Shown: positions 7,910 through 18,000 of the stretch, piece by piece
Layout: every line of letters begins with the position of its first letter
Numbering within the stretch: position 1 is the stretch's first letter
NCBI RefSeq assembly: GCF_017948305.1
Contig: NZ_CP072842.1
Span: forward strand, 1,342,001 to 1,406,000
Origin: Faecalibacter bovis
GTDB taxonomy: Bacteria > Bacteroidota > Bacteroidia > Flavobacteriales > Weeksellaceae
Direction: 5' to 3'
DNA: 64,000 nucleotides
Program-made: the position numbers and the translations under genes
Notes under the pieces: generated by a model
The model's database searches: none
What the model was told of the DNA's origin: nothing
Seen by the model: only the letters and a program-made list of their open reading frames with translations

Positions 7910-8650
7910 ATGCCAATTTCACCAAATTTCAAATCAAAGCATTATAAAGAGTGGGATGTTTATTTCCCTATGTGTTATCCTAATACTTTTTTAAAGCTGA
8001 ATGAGATGGCTAATCTATTTCAAATTACGGCTTCAGAACATGCTAATTTAGGTGGTGTAGGATTTAAAGATTTACAAGAATATAATCATTCTTGGGTGCT
8101 AAGTCGTATGCGCATAGAAATTGATGAATTACCAAGTTGGTTAAATAAAATTGAGGTAAACACTTGGGTTGAAGAATTAAAAGGAGCAAAATCAATACGA
8201 AATTTTACAATCGAAAGAGAAGGTAAAAAATTGGTTGGAGTTTCTACTTTGTGGGCAATTTTTAATACAGAAACTCGTCGTCCTGATTTATTAAAAATAG
8301 ATACTTCCCATATTGAACGTTTTAAAGATTTACACGCAACAGAATTGTCGCATCAATTAATAGATTTATCGCCAGTATCTACAGAAAAGCACGAATATGT
8401 TGTACAGTTTTCTGATATTGATATTCTTTATCATGTAAATAATACGAGATATTTAGAATGGTGTTTAAATTATATTGATCCGGAAATTGTTTTATCAAAC
8501 CAAATTAAAGCTCTTAATTTAAACTTCATTAAAGAAGTTAGTTTGGGTGATAAAGTAATGGTAGAAAAAGCTGTTTTAGATAAAAAAATACTTTTTAAAG
8601 TTTTAAATGAAGATAAAGTTTGCTTTGCATGCGAACTGGAATTGAAATAA
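7910..8650 (+). CDS. Acyl-ACP thioesterase (FatA/FatB-like, double hotdog)
   Basis: 246 residues from the ATG at 7910. A longer frame starting at TTG 7868 would add 14 hydrophobic residues that do not look like the family, so the ATG was preferred. The N-terminal hotdog shows the Asn-x-His-like region around HANLGGVGFKDLQEYNHSWVLSRM. The C-terminal hotdog has FSDIDILYHVNNTRYLEWC, the DxNxHVNN catalytic pattern of acyl-ACP thioesterases. The enzyme releases fatty acids from acyl carrier protein. It is a single gene between two terminators. Confidence 0.88.
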   Translation: MPISPNFKSKHYKEWDVYFPMCYPNTFLKLNEMANLFQITASEHANLGGVGFKDLQEYNHSWVLSRMRIEIDELPSWLNKIEVNTWVEELKGAKSIRNFTIEREGKKLVGVSTLWAIFNTETRRPDLLKIDTSHIERFKDLHATELSHQLIDLSPVSTEKHEYVVQFSDIDILYHVNNTRYLEWCLNYIDPEIVLSNQIKALNLNFIKEVSLGDKVMVEKAVLDKKILFKVLNEDKVCFACELELK

Positions 8651-8655
8651 AAATT

Positions 8656-8690
8656 AAAAAGCCTTCTGATGTTCTCAGAAGGCTTTTTTT
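8656..8690. terminator. Bidirectional terminator
   Basis: Stem AAAAGCCTTCTGA / TCAGAAGGCTTTT around a 5-base loop with a flanking T7 tract. It lies between the convergent thioesterase and NlpE-like genes. Confidence 0.92.
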
Positions 8691-8699
8691 AGAGCATTA

Positions 8700-9161
8700 T
8701 TATTTCTTTAATAAAATATATTTTTCGGCATCAGTGCCTTCAATTTTCTTTTGATTTTTATCTAATTGATAAATTTTTCCTTCAGATACAAAAAATGAAT
8801 TAGGAACATTAGCTATTTGTTCCAAGACAATTGTATTTCCATCTTCTTCGAAATGATATGTTCCTGTAGTCATCAATTCTTCATTATCAATTCCTACACG
8901 TTTTGTGCTATAAACAAACATATTATCTGGCATTAATTTCAAAGACAATTCTATTTCTTTACAATCAGAATTTATACATGGTAAAATTCCTTCATATGTT
9001 CCTTCGTAGTCCAAAGAATTTTTAGCGTTATGATGATCCGCAATTGTATCAACAATAATAGAATCGTTTATTGTTGTAGATTGTACAGATTCTTTATCGT
9101 TTCCACAAGCAATAAAAATAAATGCTCCGGTAAGTAAAAAGGAAATAGATATTTTTTTCAT
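8700..9161 (-). CDS. NlpE-like copper-resistance/stress lipoprotein
   Basis: 153 residues from the ATG at 9161; a longer frame upstream adds six residues (MIKYRI) before a normal lipoprotein signal, so the shorter start was taken. The signal MKKISISFLLTGAFIFIAC ends in a good lipobox. The domain then shows YEGTYEGILPCINSDCKEIEL, the NlpE N-terminal pattern: GxLPC followed by a second Cys. The cysteines are spaced C-x4-C here, not the CxxC of E. coli NlpE. Later strands (TTGTYHFEEDGNTIVL, KYILLKK) complete the small lipocalin-like barrel. Role in envelope stress sensing is by family only. Confidence 0.82.
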   Translation of the reverse strand: MKKISISFLLTGAFIFIACGNDKESVQSTTINDSIIVDTIADHHNAKNSLDYEGTYEGILPCINSDCKEIELSLKLMPDNMFVYSTKRVGIDNEELMTTGTYHFEEDGNTIVLEQIANVPNSFFVSEGKIYQLDKNQKKIEGTDAEKYILLKK

Positions 9162-9204
9162 GATTCTATATTTTATCAACTAAAGGTACAAAAATACAGA
9201 GTAT

Positions 9205-9240
9205 AAAAAAATCCTTTCAGCTTAGTTGAAAGGATTTAAT
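9205..9240 (-). terminator. Terminator of ndk
   Basis: AATCCTTTCA / TGAAAGGATT hairpin with a 7-base loop; read on the minus strand a T-rich stretch follows. It separates ndk from the NlpE-like gene. Confidence 0.8.
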
Positions 9241-9263
9241 ATATAGAAATTAATTTCTTTTAA

Positions 9264-9680
9264 TTAGAAAATTTCTTTTGCAGCGAAGTGGAATGCAGCT
9301 TCGATTGCAGCGTTTTCGTCAGAATCAGAACCGTGAACAGCGTTAGCATCGATAGATTCAGCGTATTTAGCACGGATAGTACCTTCAGCAGCCTCAGCTG
9401 GGTTAGTAGCACCGATTAAAGTACGGAAATCAGCAACAGCGTTATCTTTTTCTAAAACTGCAGCAACGATTGGTCCAGAAGTCATGAACTCAACTAAATC
9501 CTTGAAGAAAGGACGCTCAGCGTGGATAGCGTAAAATGCTTCAGCATCTTGTTTCGCTAATTGAGTCATTTTAGCAGCTTTAATTTTGAAACCTGCGTCT
9601 GTAATATCTTTTAAGATATCTCCGATGTGTCCTTTTGCAACAGCATCAGGCTTGATCATTGTGAATGTAATGTTTGCCAT
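9264..9680 (-). CDS. ndk: Nucleoside diphosphate kinase
   Basis: 138 residues, the standard length. Ndk moves the terminal phosphate of ATP to other NDPs through a phospho-histidine. Signature parts are [14 protein letters not shown] at the N-terminus, [11 protein letters not shown], and NAVHGSDS holding the catalytic His (about residue 115). It is flanked by its own promoter and terminator. Codon use is strongly biased (many GCA/GCT and few rare codons), as expected of a highly expressed gene. Confidence 0.97.
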   Translation of the reverse strand: MANITFTMIKPDAVAKGHIGDILKDITDAGFKIKAAKMTQLAKQDAEAFYAIHAERPFFKDLVEFMTSGPIVAAVLEKDNAVADFRTLIGATNPAEAAEGTIRAKYAESIDANAVHGSDSDENAAIEAAFHFAAKEIF

Positions 9681-9717
9681 TTTATTGATGTATTATTTTA
9701 TACTTATTATGAGAGTG

Positions 9718-9745
9718 CAAAATTACAAAAAATCATATGAATCAA
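9718..9745 (-). promoter_or_regulatory. Candidate ndk promoter
   Basis: On the minus strand TTG (9745-9743), a 17-bp spacer and TAATTTTG (9725-9718) fit the Bacteroidota -33/-7 consensus, giving a leader of about 30 bases before the ndk ATG. Confidence 0.6.
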
Positions 9746-9863
9746 TCTATAAAGATTTAAAAATTTCTAATTCAAATAAAATACTATTAAATTATCTAAA
9801 CAAGTCAATATTTAAACTCGTTCAAATAGAAATAAAAAAATATATTATTTAAATCTAAAAGCT

Positions 9864-10763
9864 TTATTTACTTTTCTTGAACATTTCAGGTTTATAATTG
9901 GTTATAAAAACGCCAATAATTATTAAAAACGCTGCAATTATAAATTTCAATGAAATTTCTTCATCTAAAATTAACCAACCCAAAAGAATTGCAATAATTG
10001 TATTGATGTAAGAAAGTATAGAAATTTGTATCGGTGAAATTTTTGTTAGTGCATAATGGAATGAATAAAATGCAATAACAGATCCGAAAATTGCTAAATA
10101 AATCATAGAAGAAATGCTTCTCAAACTCCAGTTCGAAAAATTATGATTTTCACTAAAAATAAATGCTAATCCAATTTGAACAATTCCGGCAAATAGAAAT
10201 TGATAAAATAGGTTTAAGGAAATATTACTTGTTTTAAGATTTAATTTTTTTGTAAACAAAGTTCCTAACGCCCAACCTGTAATAGCACAAAAAAGTAGAA
10301 TAATACCATTACTAAATGCTGGGTTTGAAAATTCATGTAACCCGTCCCAGAAAATAAATAATATTCCACTAAAACACATTAATACTCCAAGTAAACCTTT
10401 AATATTAAATTTTTCTAGCCCGATAAGCAAACTTCCGATAAATACTAAAATAGGTGTTGTGGCCGAAATTAAAGAAGCCAAACTGCTTGAGATTGACTCT
10501 TCTGCAACGGTAGTTAATCCATTTGCACCAATTAACATTAAAGTAGAAAAAATGATTTGGTAAGAAAGATTTTTCCATCCAAACCACTTTAATTCTTTTT
10601 TGTACAGTAATATAGATAACATGATTAATGCTGCAATGGATTGTCTAATACCAGCTACAAACCAACCAGGTATTGTTTCAACTGCAATTCTGATTCCCAA
10701 AAATGTAGTTCCCCAGACTATTGCAACTACTAGTATAGCAAGAAGCAGTTTAATGTCTTTCAA
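9864..10763 (-). CDS. EamA/DMT-family transporter
   Basis: 299 residues with about ten membrane helices arranged as two EamA repeats: the first from about residue 6 (VVAIVWGTTFLGIRIAVE), the second from about 155 (FCAITGWALGTLFTKKLN). The C-terminus is short and basic. The family exports metabolites or amino acids; substrate unknown. No in-frame ATG is near the expected N-terminus: the frame starts with TTG at 10763, directly before the first helix, and that is taken as the start. The gap to ndk (9681-9863) holds only the ndk promoter. Confidence 0.85.
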   Translation of the reverse strand: MKDIKLLLAILVVAIVWGTTFLGIRIAVETIPGWFVAGIRQSIAALIMLSILLYKKELKWFGWKNLSYQIIFSTLMLIGANGLTTVAEESISSSLASLISATTPILVFIGSLLIGLEKFNIKGLLGVLMCFSGILFIFWDGLHEFSNPAFSNGIILLFCAITGWALGTLFTKKLNLKTSNISLNLFYQFLFAGIVQIGLAFIFSENHNFSNWSLRSISSMIYLAIFGSVIAFYSFHYALTKISPIQISILSYINTIIAILLGWLILDEEISLKFIIAAFLIIIGVFITNYKPEMFKKSK

Positions 10764-10795
10764 AATATATTGTTTTAATGCTATAAATGTAACAT

Positions 10796-10828
10796 AAAAA
10801 AGCGACTCGGTAACGAGTCGCTTTTTTT
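10796..10828 (-). terminator. Terminator of alaS
   Basis: Stem AAAAAGCGACTCG / CGAGTCGCTTTTT with loop GTAA. Its T-tract on the plus side is A-rich on the minus side, so it can act in both directions. It lies just downstream of the alaS stop and upstream of the EamA gene. Confidence 0.85.
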
Positions 10829-10846
10829 AATATAATGAAGTATAAT

Positions 10847-13456
10847 TTACTTTACAAAATCTTCCGCTTGTACTAAAGCTGCATCTAATCCAGCAACTTC
10901 TTTACCACCTGCAGTAGCTAAGAAAGGTTGTCCACCTCCTCCACCGTTGATGTGCTTCGCAATTTCTTTTACGATGTTACCAGCGTGTAATCCTTTATCT
11001 GCAACTAAGTTTTTAGCAATAGAAATAGTGATCGATGGTTTTACTGCATCATTTGTACCAACAACGATGAATGCATTTTCAATTTCGTTTGTTAAATCAA
11101 TAGCATTTTGTTTTGCTGCATTGGTATCTAAATTCGTTTTAATCGCTAAGAAATTAATTCCGTTAATTTCTTTTACGGCTGCTTTCCAAGTTGCTTTTTC
11201 AGCAGCAGCTTGTTGCGCAACGAATTTTTCTACTTGTTTCTTTAATGCTGCGTTTTCATCTAATAAAGATTGAACTGCTTTAACTGCATCGTTTTTCGTT
11301 TTTAAGGCAACTAAAACGTCGTTGTAGTTTTGTTCTGCATCTTTTAAAGCGTTGATTGCAGTATCAGCAGTAATTGCTTCGATACGACGAATTCCAGCAG
11401 CAGTAGAAGATTCAGATAAAATTTTGAATAAACGAATATCAGCCGTATTGTTTACATGTGTACCACCACATAATTCAACTGAAGAACCAAAACGAATCAC
11501 ACGAACTTTATCTCCATATTTCTCACCGAATAAAGCCATTGCACCTTCAGCTAAAGCTTCGTCCATAGAAGCTTCTCTTTTCTCGATTAATGGTAAAGCT
11601 TCAACGATTTTTTCGTTTACTTTTTGCTCAACGATTGCGATTTCTTCTTCCGTCATTTTTGCAAAGTGAGAGAAGTCGAAACGTAAGTAATCATCACCAA
11701 CGTAAGAACCTTTTTGTTCCACATGCGTTCCTAAAACTTCACGTAAAGCTTCGTGCATTAAATGCGTAGCTGTGTGATTTTTAGTAGTTGCATTACGTTT
11801 TGTAACATTTACTTTGGCTTGGAAAGTTCCTTCAATGTTTTCTGGTAAAGTTTCAACGAAGTGAATAATTAAGTTATTCTCTTTTTTAGTGTCAACTACT
11901 TCAATTGTTTCGTTTGGAGAAACAATCACACCTTGGTCACCAATTTGTCCTCCCGACTCAGCGTAGAAAGGTGTTTGGTTGAAAACTAATTGATAGAATT
12001 CTCCTTTTTTATTTTTTACTTTACGGTAACGCGTCACTTTTACTTCAGCTTCTGTGTTATCGTAAGCAATAGATGTTTCATTTCCAGATCCGTCTAAAAC
12101 AACCCAGTCATCAGTCACTAAAGCTGTTGCTTTTTTAGATCGTTCTTTTTGCTTTGCCATTTCAGATTCGAATCCAGCTTCATCAATTGTGAATCCGTGG
12201 TCTTCTGCAACGATACGAGATAAATCGGCTGGGAAACCGTAAGTATCATATAATTCGAAAACTACATCACCAGGAACAACTTTAGAATCTCCTAATTGCT
12301 CGATGATTTGGTTTAAACGATTTAATCCTTGCTCTATTGTTCTTAAGAATGAAGCTTCTTCTTCGCGAATTACACCTGTAACAATTGTTTCTTGTTTCAC
12401 TAATTCTGGGAAGAAATCTCCCATTTCAGCTTTTAAGATTGGGTATAATTGGAAAATGAATGGCTCGTTTAATCCTAAGAAACGGTAACCATAAGAAATA
12501 GCACGACGTAAAATACGACGAATTACATATCCTGCACCTGTGTTAGAAGGTAACTGTCCGTCAGCAATAGCAAAAGCTACAGCACGTAAGTGGTCAACTA
12601 CAACACGAATTGCAATATCTGTTTTTTCTGCAGCTCCGTAAGTTACTCCAGAAATTTCTTCTAATTTTTTGATTGTTGGTTGGAAAACATCTGTATCGTA
12701 GTTAGATGATTTTCCTTGTAAAACCATTGCTAAACGCTCAAATCCCATTCCGGTATCGATGTGTTTTGCAGGTAATTGTTCTAATGAACCATCAGCTTTA
12801 CGTTGGAATTGCATAAATACTAAATTCCAAATTTCGATCACTTGTGGGTGATCCATATTTACTAATGTTTTACCATCAACAGCTAAACGATCAGCTTCTG
12901 GACGAATATCAACGTGAATTTCAGAACATGGTCCACATGGTCCGATATCACCCATCTCCCAGAAATTATCTTTCTTATTTCCGTATAAGATACGATCCTC
13001 TGCAATATGTTTTTTCCAAAGTTCTAAAGCTTCTGTATCTAATTCAGTACCGTCTTCTTTGTCTCCTTCGAAAACCGTAACATAGATCTGATCTTTAGAA
13101 ATCCCATACACTCCTGTTAAAAGTTCCCAAGCCCAGGCGATTGCTTCTTCTTTAAAGTAATCTCCGAATGACCAGTTCCCTAACATCTCAAACATCGTGT
13201 GGTGGTAAGTGTCTTTTCCTACATCATCTAAATCGTTATGCTTACCAGAAACACGAAGACATTTTTGAGTATCGGCAATACGATTATTCTTAGGAATTCC
13301 ATTACCTAAAAAGAATTCTTTAAATTGGGCCATTCCTGAATTATTGAACATTAAAGTTGGGTCATCTTTAAGTACAATCGGAGCAGAATCAACGATTAAA
13401 TGCCCGTTTTTTTCAAAAAAACCAAGAAATTCTTTTCTTATATCTTTGGATTTCAT
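10847..13456 (-). CDS. alaS: Alanine--tRNA ligase
   Basis: 869 residues, full length. Domains in order: class II catalytic core (motif 1 near [37 protein letters not shown]), tRNA-binding region, editing domain with [11 protein letters not shown] and the distal CGGTH motif (zinc/editing site), then the C-terminal oligomerisation and C-Ala domain ending with the glycine-rich [14 protein letters not shown]. The start ATG at 13456 precedes the typical [13 protein letters not shown]. It is divergent from the M23 peptidase gene. Confidence 0.97.
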   Translation of the reverse strand: MKSKDIRKEFLGFFEKNGHLIVDSAPIVLKDDPTLMFNNSGMAQFKEFFLGNGIPKNNRIADTQKCLRVSGKHNDLDDVGKDTYHHTMFEMLGNWSFGDYFKEEAIAWAWELLTGVYGISKDQIYVTVFEGDKEDGTELDTEALELWKKHIAEDRILYGNKKDNFWEMGDIGPCGPCSEIHVDIRPEADRLAVDGKTLVNMDHPQVIEIWNLVFMQFQRKADGSLEQLPAKHIDTGMGFERLAMVLQGKSSNYDTDVFQPTIKKLEEISGVTYGAAEKTDIAIRVVVDHLRAVAFAIADGQLPSNTGAGYVIRRILRRAISYGYRFLGLNEPFIFQLYPILKAEMGDFFPELVKQETIVTGVIREEEASFLRTIEQGLNRLNQIIEQLGDSKVVPGDVVFELYDTYGFPADLSRIVAEDHGFTIDEAGFESEMAKQKERSKKATALVTDDWVVLDGSGNETSIAYDNTEAEVKVTRYRKVKNKKGEFYQLVFNQTPFYAESGGQIGDQGVIVSPNETIEVVDTKKENNLIIHFVETLPENIEGTFQAKVNVTKRNATTKNHTATHLMHEALREVLGTHVEQKGSYVGDDYLRFDFSHFAKMTEEEIAIVEQKVNEKIVEALPLIEKREASMDEALAEGAMALFGEKYGDKVRVIRFGSSVELCGGTHVNNTADIRLFKILSESSTAAGIRRIEAITADTAINALKDAEQNYNDVLVALKTKNDAVKAVQSLLDENAALKKQVEKFVAQQAAAEKATWKAAVKEINGINFLAIKTNLDTNAAKQNAIDLTNEIENAFIVVGTNDAVKPSITISIAKNLVADKGLHAGNIVKEIAKHINGGGGGQPFLATAGGKEVAGLDAALVQAEDFVK

Positions 13457-13527
13457 TTATTTATATTATTTTTATATTTTGATTAACACGTTTGCTTGTA
13501 CAATATTCTTTACTTTGCAAACGTTTA

Positions 13528-13535
13528 CAAAGATA
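13528..13535 (-). promoter_or_regulatory. Candidate -7 box of alaS
   Basis: Minus-strand TATCTTTG matches TAnnTTTG about 70 bases upstream of the alaS ATG. Next to it is the palindrome AAACGTTT (about 13519-13526), which also lies in front of the divergent peptidase gene. Confidence 0.4.
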
Positions 13536-13553
13536 TAAAAAGGTTTGGTTAGA

Positions 13554-14504
13554 ATGGAAAATAATAACTATAAGTATAAATCATCTAGTGTTTTAAAGGA
13601 TTGGTCACTGAAAAGATTGAAAAATATCCCTAAAACATTTTATTATGGTTTTGCTTTTTTATGTATTGCAACTGTAAGTGCTGGAATGATTGGTTACAAT
13701 TTTAATGATTCTGAATTTGCTCTTACAGCGAATAAATTTAAAAATAATGAAAGCAAATTGCTTGCCGAACTTCAAAAAGCGCAGAAAGAAAATAGCGAAT
13801 TGAACGAAAAGTTTAAAGAAGTTGAGGTTGCATTGACAGAATTAGAAGAAAAAGACAGAAATATATATCGTACCATTTATGATTTAAAGGTTGATGAAGA
13901 TATTGACTCAATTAATAAAATTATAAACGAATATTCTGCAGAGGATATTGATAATTTACTTTCTAAAATTGAAGAAGAAAAAAAATCTTTAGATGAGGTT
14001 TTGCGTAAAGCAGGCGGAAAAGATAAGCATTTAACTTCTTTACCAGTGATTAAGCCAGTTGCTGATAAATATTTAAACAGAGTTGCTTCTGGTTATGGAT
14101 CTCGTTTTCACCCGATTCTTAAAGTAAAAAAAATGCACAATGGATTAGATTTTGCTGCATCAACAGGAACTCCAATTTATGCAACAGGTGACGGTACGGT
14201 TAAAATGGCTGGATTTAATTCAGGTTACGGTAACGTAGTTGTTATTCGACACGGAAATGGTTTCGAGACTTTATATGCTCACATGAGTCGTATTAAAACA
14301 AGAAATGGAAAATCAATTAAGCGTGGAGATGTAATAGGATATGTAGGTTCAACAGGTTTATCAACAGGTCCACATTTACATTACGAAATTCATAAAGATG
14401 GAAAACCAGTAGATCCAATCATGTATTTTTATGATGATGTAGATCCAGATGATTTCATCAAGATATATCAAAATGCGAAAAAAAGTACACTTTCTTTAGA
14501 TTAA
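13554..14504 (+). CDS. M23-family (LytM-type) peptidoglycan endopeptidase
   Basis: 316 residues from the ATG at 13554 (an in-frame TTG nine bases upstream is less likely). Residues about 30-50 form one membrane helix, about 65-150 a coiled coil, and the C-terminal third an M23 domain. The zinc ligands are visible: H-N-G-L-D (HxxxD, in MHNGLDFAAS) and H-L-H (GPHLHYEIH), with the upstream SGYGSRFHPI. It is therefore predicted to be an active cell-wall hydrolase. The order alaS - M23 peptidase - MerR regulator is one I recognise from other Flavobacteriia. Confidence 0.93.
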   Translation: MENNNYKYKSSSVLKDWSLKRLKNIPKTFYYGFAFLCIATVSAGMIGYNFNDSEFALTANKFKNNESKLLAELQKAQKENSELNEKFKEVEVALTELEEKDRNIYRTIYDLKVDEDIDSINKIINEYSAEDIDNLLSKIEEEKKSLDEVLRKAGGKDKHLTSLPVIKPVADKYLNRVASGYGSRFHPILKVKKMHNGLDFAASTGTPIYATGDGTVKMAGFNSGYGNVVVIRHGNGFETLYAHMSRIKTRNGKSIKRGDVIGYVGSTGLSTGPHLHYEIHKDGKPVDPIMYFYDDVDPDDFIKIYQNAKKSTLSLD

Positions 14505-14522
14505 AGAAGTTTAAATAAGTTA

Positions 14523-14557
14523 GAAATGCGAATAACAGTGTTATTTGCATTTTTTTA
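14523..14557 (+). terminator. Rho-independent terminator
   Basis: AAATGC-G-AATAAC / GTTATT-T-GCATTT hairpin with loop AGT followed by T7, after the peptidase gene. Confidence 0.85.
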
Positions 14558-14576
14558 TTATAAGTACTTGGTATTG

Positions 14577-14607
14577 TTTGGTCTGAAATTATTTTTTGCT
14601 ATTTTTG
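14577..14607 (+). promoter_or_regulatory. Consensus Bacteroidota promoter of the merR gene
   Basis: TTTG (14577-14580), exactly 19 bp, then TATTTTTG (14600-14607): a perfect match to the -33/-7 consensus. The predicted start of transcription (about 14611-14612) is only 2-3 bases before the ATG at 14614, so the mRNA would be nearly leaderless. Confidence 0.7.
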
Positions 14608-14613
14608 ATTAAC

Positions 14614-14970
14614 ATGAATATCGAATTACCAGACAAACTTTATTACTCTATAGGAGAGGTTGCAAAAGCGTTTAACGTAAATGCATCCTTAATTCGTTTT
14701 TGGGAAAAAGAATTTGAAATAATTCAACCTAAAAAGAATAAAAAAGGAAATCGATTATTCACACCAAAAGACATCGAATCTTTTAAAACGATTTATTATT
14801 TAGTTAAAATAAAGGGTCACACCTTAGAAGGCGCCAAACAATCTTTAACTAAGAAACCATCAAAATTAGAAGAAATTGATGTTGTTACTCGATTAGAAAA
14901 TATCAAACAAGAACTCATAAATTTAAAAATGAGTTTTGATGAAATAACAGAAAAGGACGAACAACAATAG
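14614..14970 (+). CDS. MerR-family transcriptional regulator
   Basis: 118 residues from ATG 14614; a TTG 18 bases upstream falls inside the promoter. The N-terminal winged helix reads YYSIGEVAKAFNVNASLIRFWEKEF, the MerR DNA-binding motif, followed by the wing KGNRLFTPKDIESF and a short coiled coil. The protein lacks an effector domain with conserved cysteines, so no metal sensing is suggested. The terminator hairpin starts inside its last codons. Confidence 0.9.
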   Translation: MNIELPDKLYYSIGEVAKAFNVNASLIRFWEKEFEIIQPKKNKKGNRLFTPKDIESFKTIYYLVKIKGHTLEGAKQSLTKKPSKLEEIDVVTRLENIKQELINLKMSFDEITEKDEQQ

Positions 14971-14983
14971 TTTGTCCTTTTTT
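14950..14983 (+). terminator. Terminator overlapping the end of the merR gene
   Basis: Stem AAAAGGAC-G-AAC / GTT-T-GTCCTTTT followed by T's. Its upstream arm encodes the last amino acids of the MerR protein and the loop holds the region just before the stop TAG. Confidence 0.75.
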
Positions 14984-15040
14984 GATATCTAAAATTTTTC
15001 TTCTTAACTTTTGATAACAAAATCTTGTTTTTAGAATTCG

Positions 15041-15048
15041 TAACTTTG
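15041..15048 (+). promoter_or_regulatory. Candidate -7 box of dnaE
   Basis: TAACTTTG matches the -7 consensus 32 bases before the dnaE ATG. The only nearby TTG (15025-15027) is 13 bp upstream, shorter than usual. Confidence 0.4.
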
Positions 15049-15080
15049 AAAATTATTTTATTTAGAAGCTAAAATCGTCC

Positions 15081-18000
15081 ATGTATTTAATATTCGATAC
15101 CGAAACAACAGGTTTACCTAAAGATTGGAATGCTCCAATTACCGATGTAGATAATTGGCCACGCTGTATACAAATAGCTTGGCAATTACACGATGAAATG
15201 GGAAATTTAGTAGAACATCAGGATTATTTAGTAAAACCTGATGGTTTTGACATTCCTTATGATTCGGAACGTATCCACGGAATTTCTACCGATTTAGCAA
15301 CTGAAAAAGGTGTTCCCTTAAAACAAGTCTTAGATTTATTTTATGAAGCTTTAGGAAAAGCTAAATTTATTGTAGGACAAAATCTTGGATTTGATATCAA
15401 GATTATGGGGGCCGAATTTTATCGTATGAATTATGCGAATAATTTAGCTGAAATGCCTGTTTTAGATACCTGTACCGAAGTTACTGCCGAATTATTAAAA
15501 TTACCAGGTGGTCGTGGAGGTCGTTATAAATTACCAACTTTAACAGAATTACATCAATATTTATTCGGAGTTCCGTTTGGTGAAGCCCATAATGCCACTG
15601 CCGATGTAGAAGCAACTACGCGTTGTTTTTTTGAATTAATTCGTAAAGAAATCTTTACAAAAAAAGAGTTACAAGTAGAGGACGACTATTTTGTACGTTT
15701 TGCGGAAGCCAATCCAACGAATATTCAACCGGTTGGTCTTAATCACACCAATCTGAAGAAGGCTTCGGAAGAAATTGCGAAGCTAAAAGCTAAAAATGAT
15801 CCGAAAGTAGAAGAACCTATAATTTCGGATGAGGTTAAAACTAAATTTGCTCAAGCAAAATTTTCGCATTTACATAATCATTCGCAATTTTCAATTCTTC
15901 AATCTACAATTTCTGTTGGTGCATTGGTTGCTGCTGCTGCAAAAGATAAAATGCCTGCGGTTGCTATAACGGATCATGGAAATATGATGGCTGCTTTTCA
16001 TTTCAATGCGGCAGTACAAAATCATAACAAAGAAGCGAAAGCTAAAAATGAAGAATTAATTGCCGAAGGTAAAGAAGCAACTGAACAGATAATTAAACCA
16101 ATTATTGGATCTGAATTTTTTGTGTGTGAAGATCATACCAACAAATCTCAGAAAGATAATGGTTATCAAATAGTACTTTTAGCAAAAAATAAAAATGGAT
16201 ATCAAAATTTAGTAAAACTTGCTTCTATTGCTTATACAGAAGGGTTTTACTATGTTCCACGTATCGATAAAAAGTTAATTGAAAAATATAAAGAAGATAT
16301 AATTGTTTTATCTGGAAATTTACAAGGTGAAGTTCCAAATAAAATTTTAAATCTTGGTGAGCGTCAAGCAGAAGATGCTTTGATTTGGTGGAAGGATCAG
16401 TTTGGTGATGATTTTTACATCGAAATGATGCGTCATAACCAAGAGGATGAAAATCGTGTCAATCAAACTTTAATTTCCCTTGCTCGTAAGCACGAGATTA
16501 AATTAATAGCGACAAATAATACCTATTACATTAGTCAAGACGACTCAAATGCGCACGATATTTTATTATGTGTTCGTGATGCCGAAAAACAGGCAACGCC
16601 AATTGGTCGTGGTCGTGGATTCCGTTTTGGTTTACCAAATCAAGAATACTATTTCAAGTCTCAAGAGCAAATGAAACAACTGTTTCAAGATGTTCCAGAT
16701 TCGATTATAAATATTCAGGAAGTAGTTGATAAGATAGAAGAGTACACACTTTATCGTGATGTATTACTTCCAAAATTCGACATTCCTGAAGAATTTCAAT
16801 CTCCAGAAGATGAAATTGATGGAGGTAAAAGAGGTGAAAATGCTTATTTACGTCATTTAACTTACGAAGGTGCTAAAAAGCGTTATCCAGAAATTACAGA
16901 TGATATTCGAGAGCGATTAGATTTCGAGTTAGCAACAATCGAGAAAACAGGTTATCCGGGTTATTTCTTAATTGTACAAGATTTTATCGCAGCAGCAAGA
17001 AGAATGGGCGTTTCAGTTGGGCCAGGTCGTGGTTCTGCTGCAGGTTCTGCTGTTGCTTATTGTTTATGGATTACCAATTTAGATCCAATCGAATATGATT
17101 TACTTTTTGAGCGTTTCTTAAATCCAGATCGTGTATCCATGCCGGATATTGATATAGACTTTGATGATGAAGGTCGATCTTTAGTAATGGATTATGTGAT
17201 TGATAAATACGGAGCTAGCCAAGTTGCGCAGATTATTACTTATGGTACAATGGCAGCTAAATCTTCTATTAAAGATACGGCTCGTGTATTGGATTTACCA
17301 TTGTATGAATCGGAACGTGTTGCGAAATTAATTCCGAATATGAAGTTGGCAAAAATCTTCAAGTTAGATGACAATGCTTTAAAAGATTCATTGCGTTCAG
17401 AAGAGCTGGAAGCGGTTAACGAACTAAAAAGACTTTCGGATGGTTCAGATTTAATTGCTGAAACTATTCAACAAGCAAAAATTTTAGAAGGTTCGGTTCG
17501 TAACACGGGTATTCACGCCTGTGGAGTGATTATCACGCCAGATGATATTACGAATTATGTACCTGTAACAACAGCAAAAGATTCAGATTTATACGTTACC
17601 CAATTTGATAACTCGGTTGCAGAAAGTGCCGGATTATTAAAAATGGACTTCTTAGGACTTAAGACTTTAACATTAATCAAGGATACTGTCAAATTAGTTA
17701 AAATGCGTCATGGAATTGAAATCGATCCTGATACAATTCCGATTGATGATGTTAAAACGTACGAACTTTTCCAACGTGGAGAAACCATTGGGGTTTTCCA
17801 GTACGAATCGCCTGGGATGCAAAAGTACATGCGCGATCTTAAACCGACAGTCTTTGCCGATTTAATTGCCATGAATGCACTTTATCGTCCAGGTCCGTTA
17901 GAATATATTCCGTCATTCGTTCGTCGTAAAAATGGGGAAGAACCTATTACATATGATTTAGACGCTTGTGAAGAATATTTAGCAGAAACTTATGGAATTA

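Noticed and set aside
9586-9852. Open frame of 88 codons on the plus strand, opposite ndk and into the gap.
   Set aside because: Most of it is antisense to ndk and the rest runs through the ndk promoter. Composition is that of AT-rich non-coding DNA.
11352-11669. Plus-strand frames of about 100 codons within alaS, and similar frames opposite other large genes.
   Set aside because: They are antisense shadows of strongly conserved genes with Ser/Phe/Ile-rich composition.
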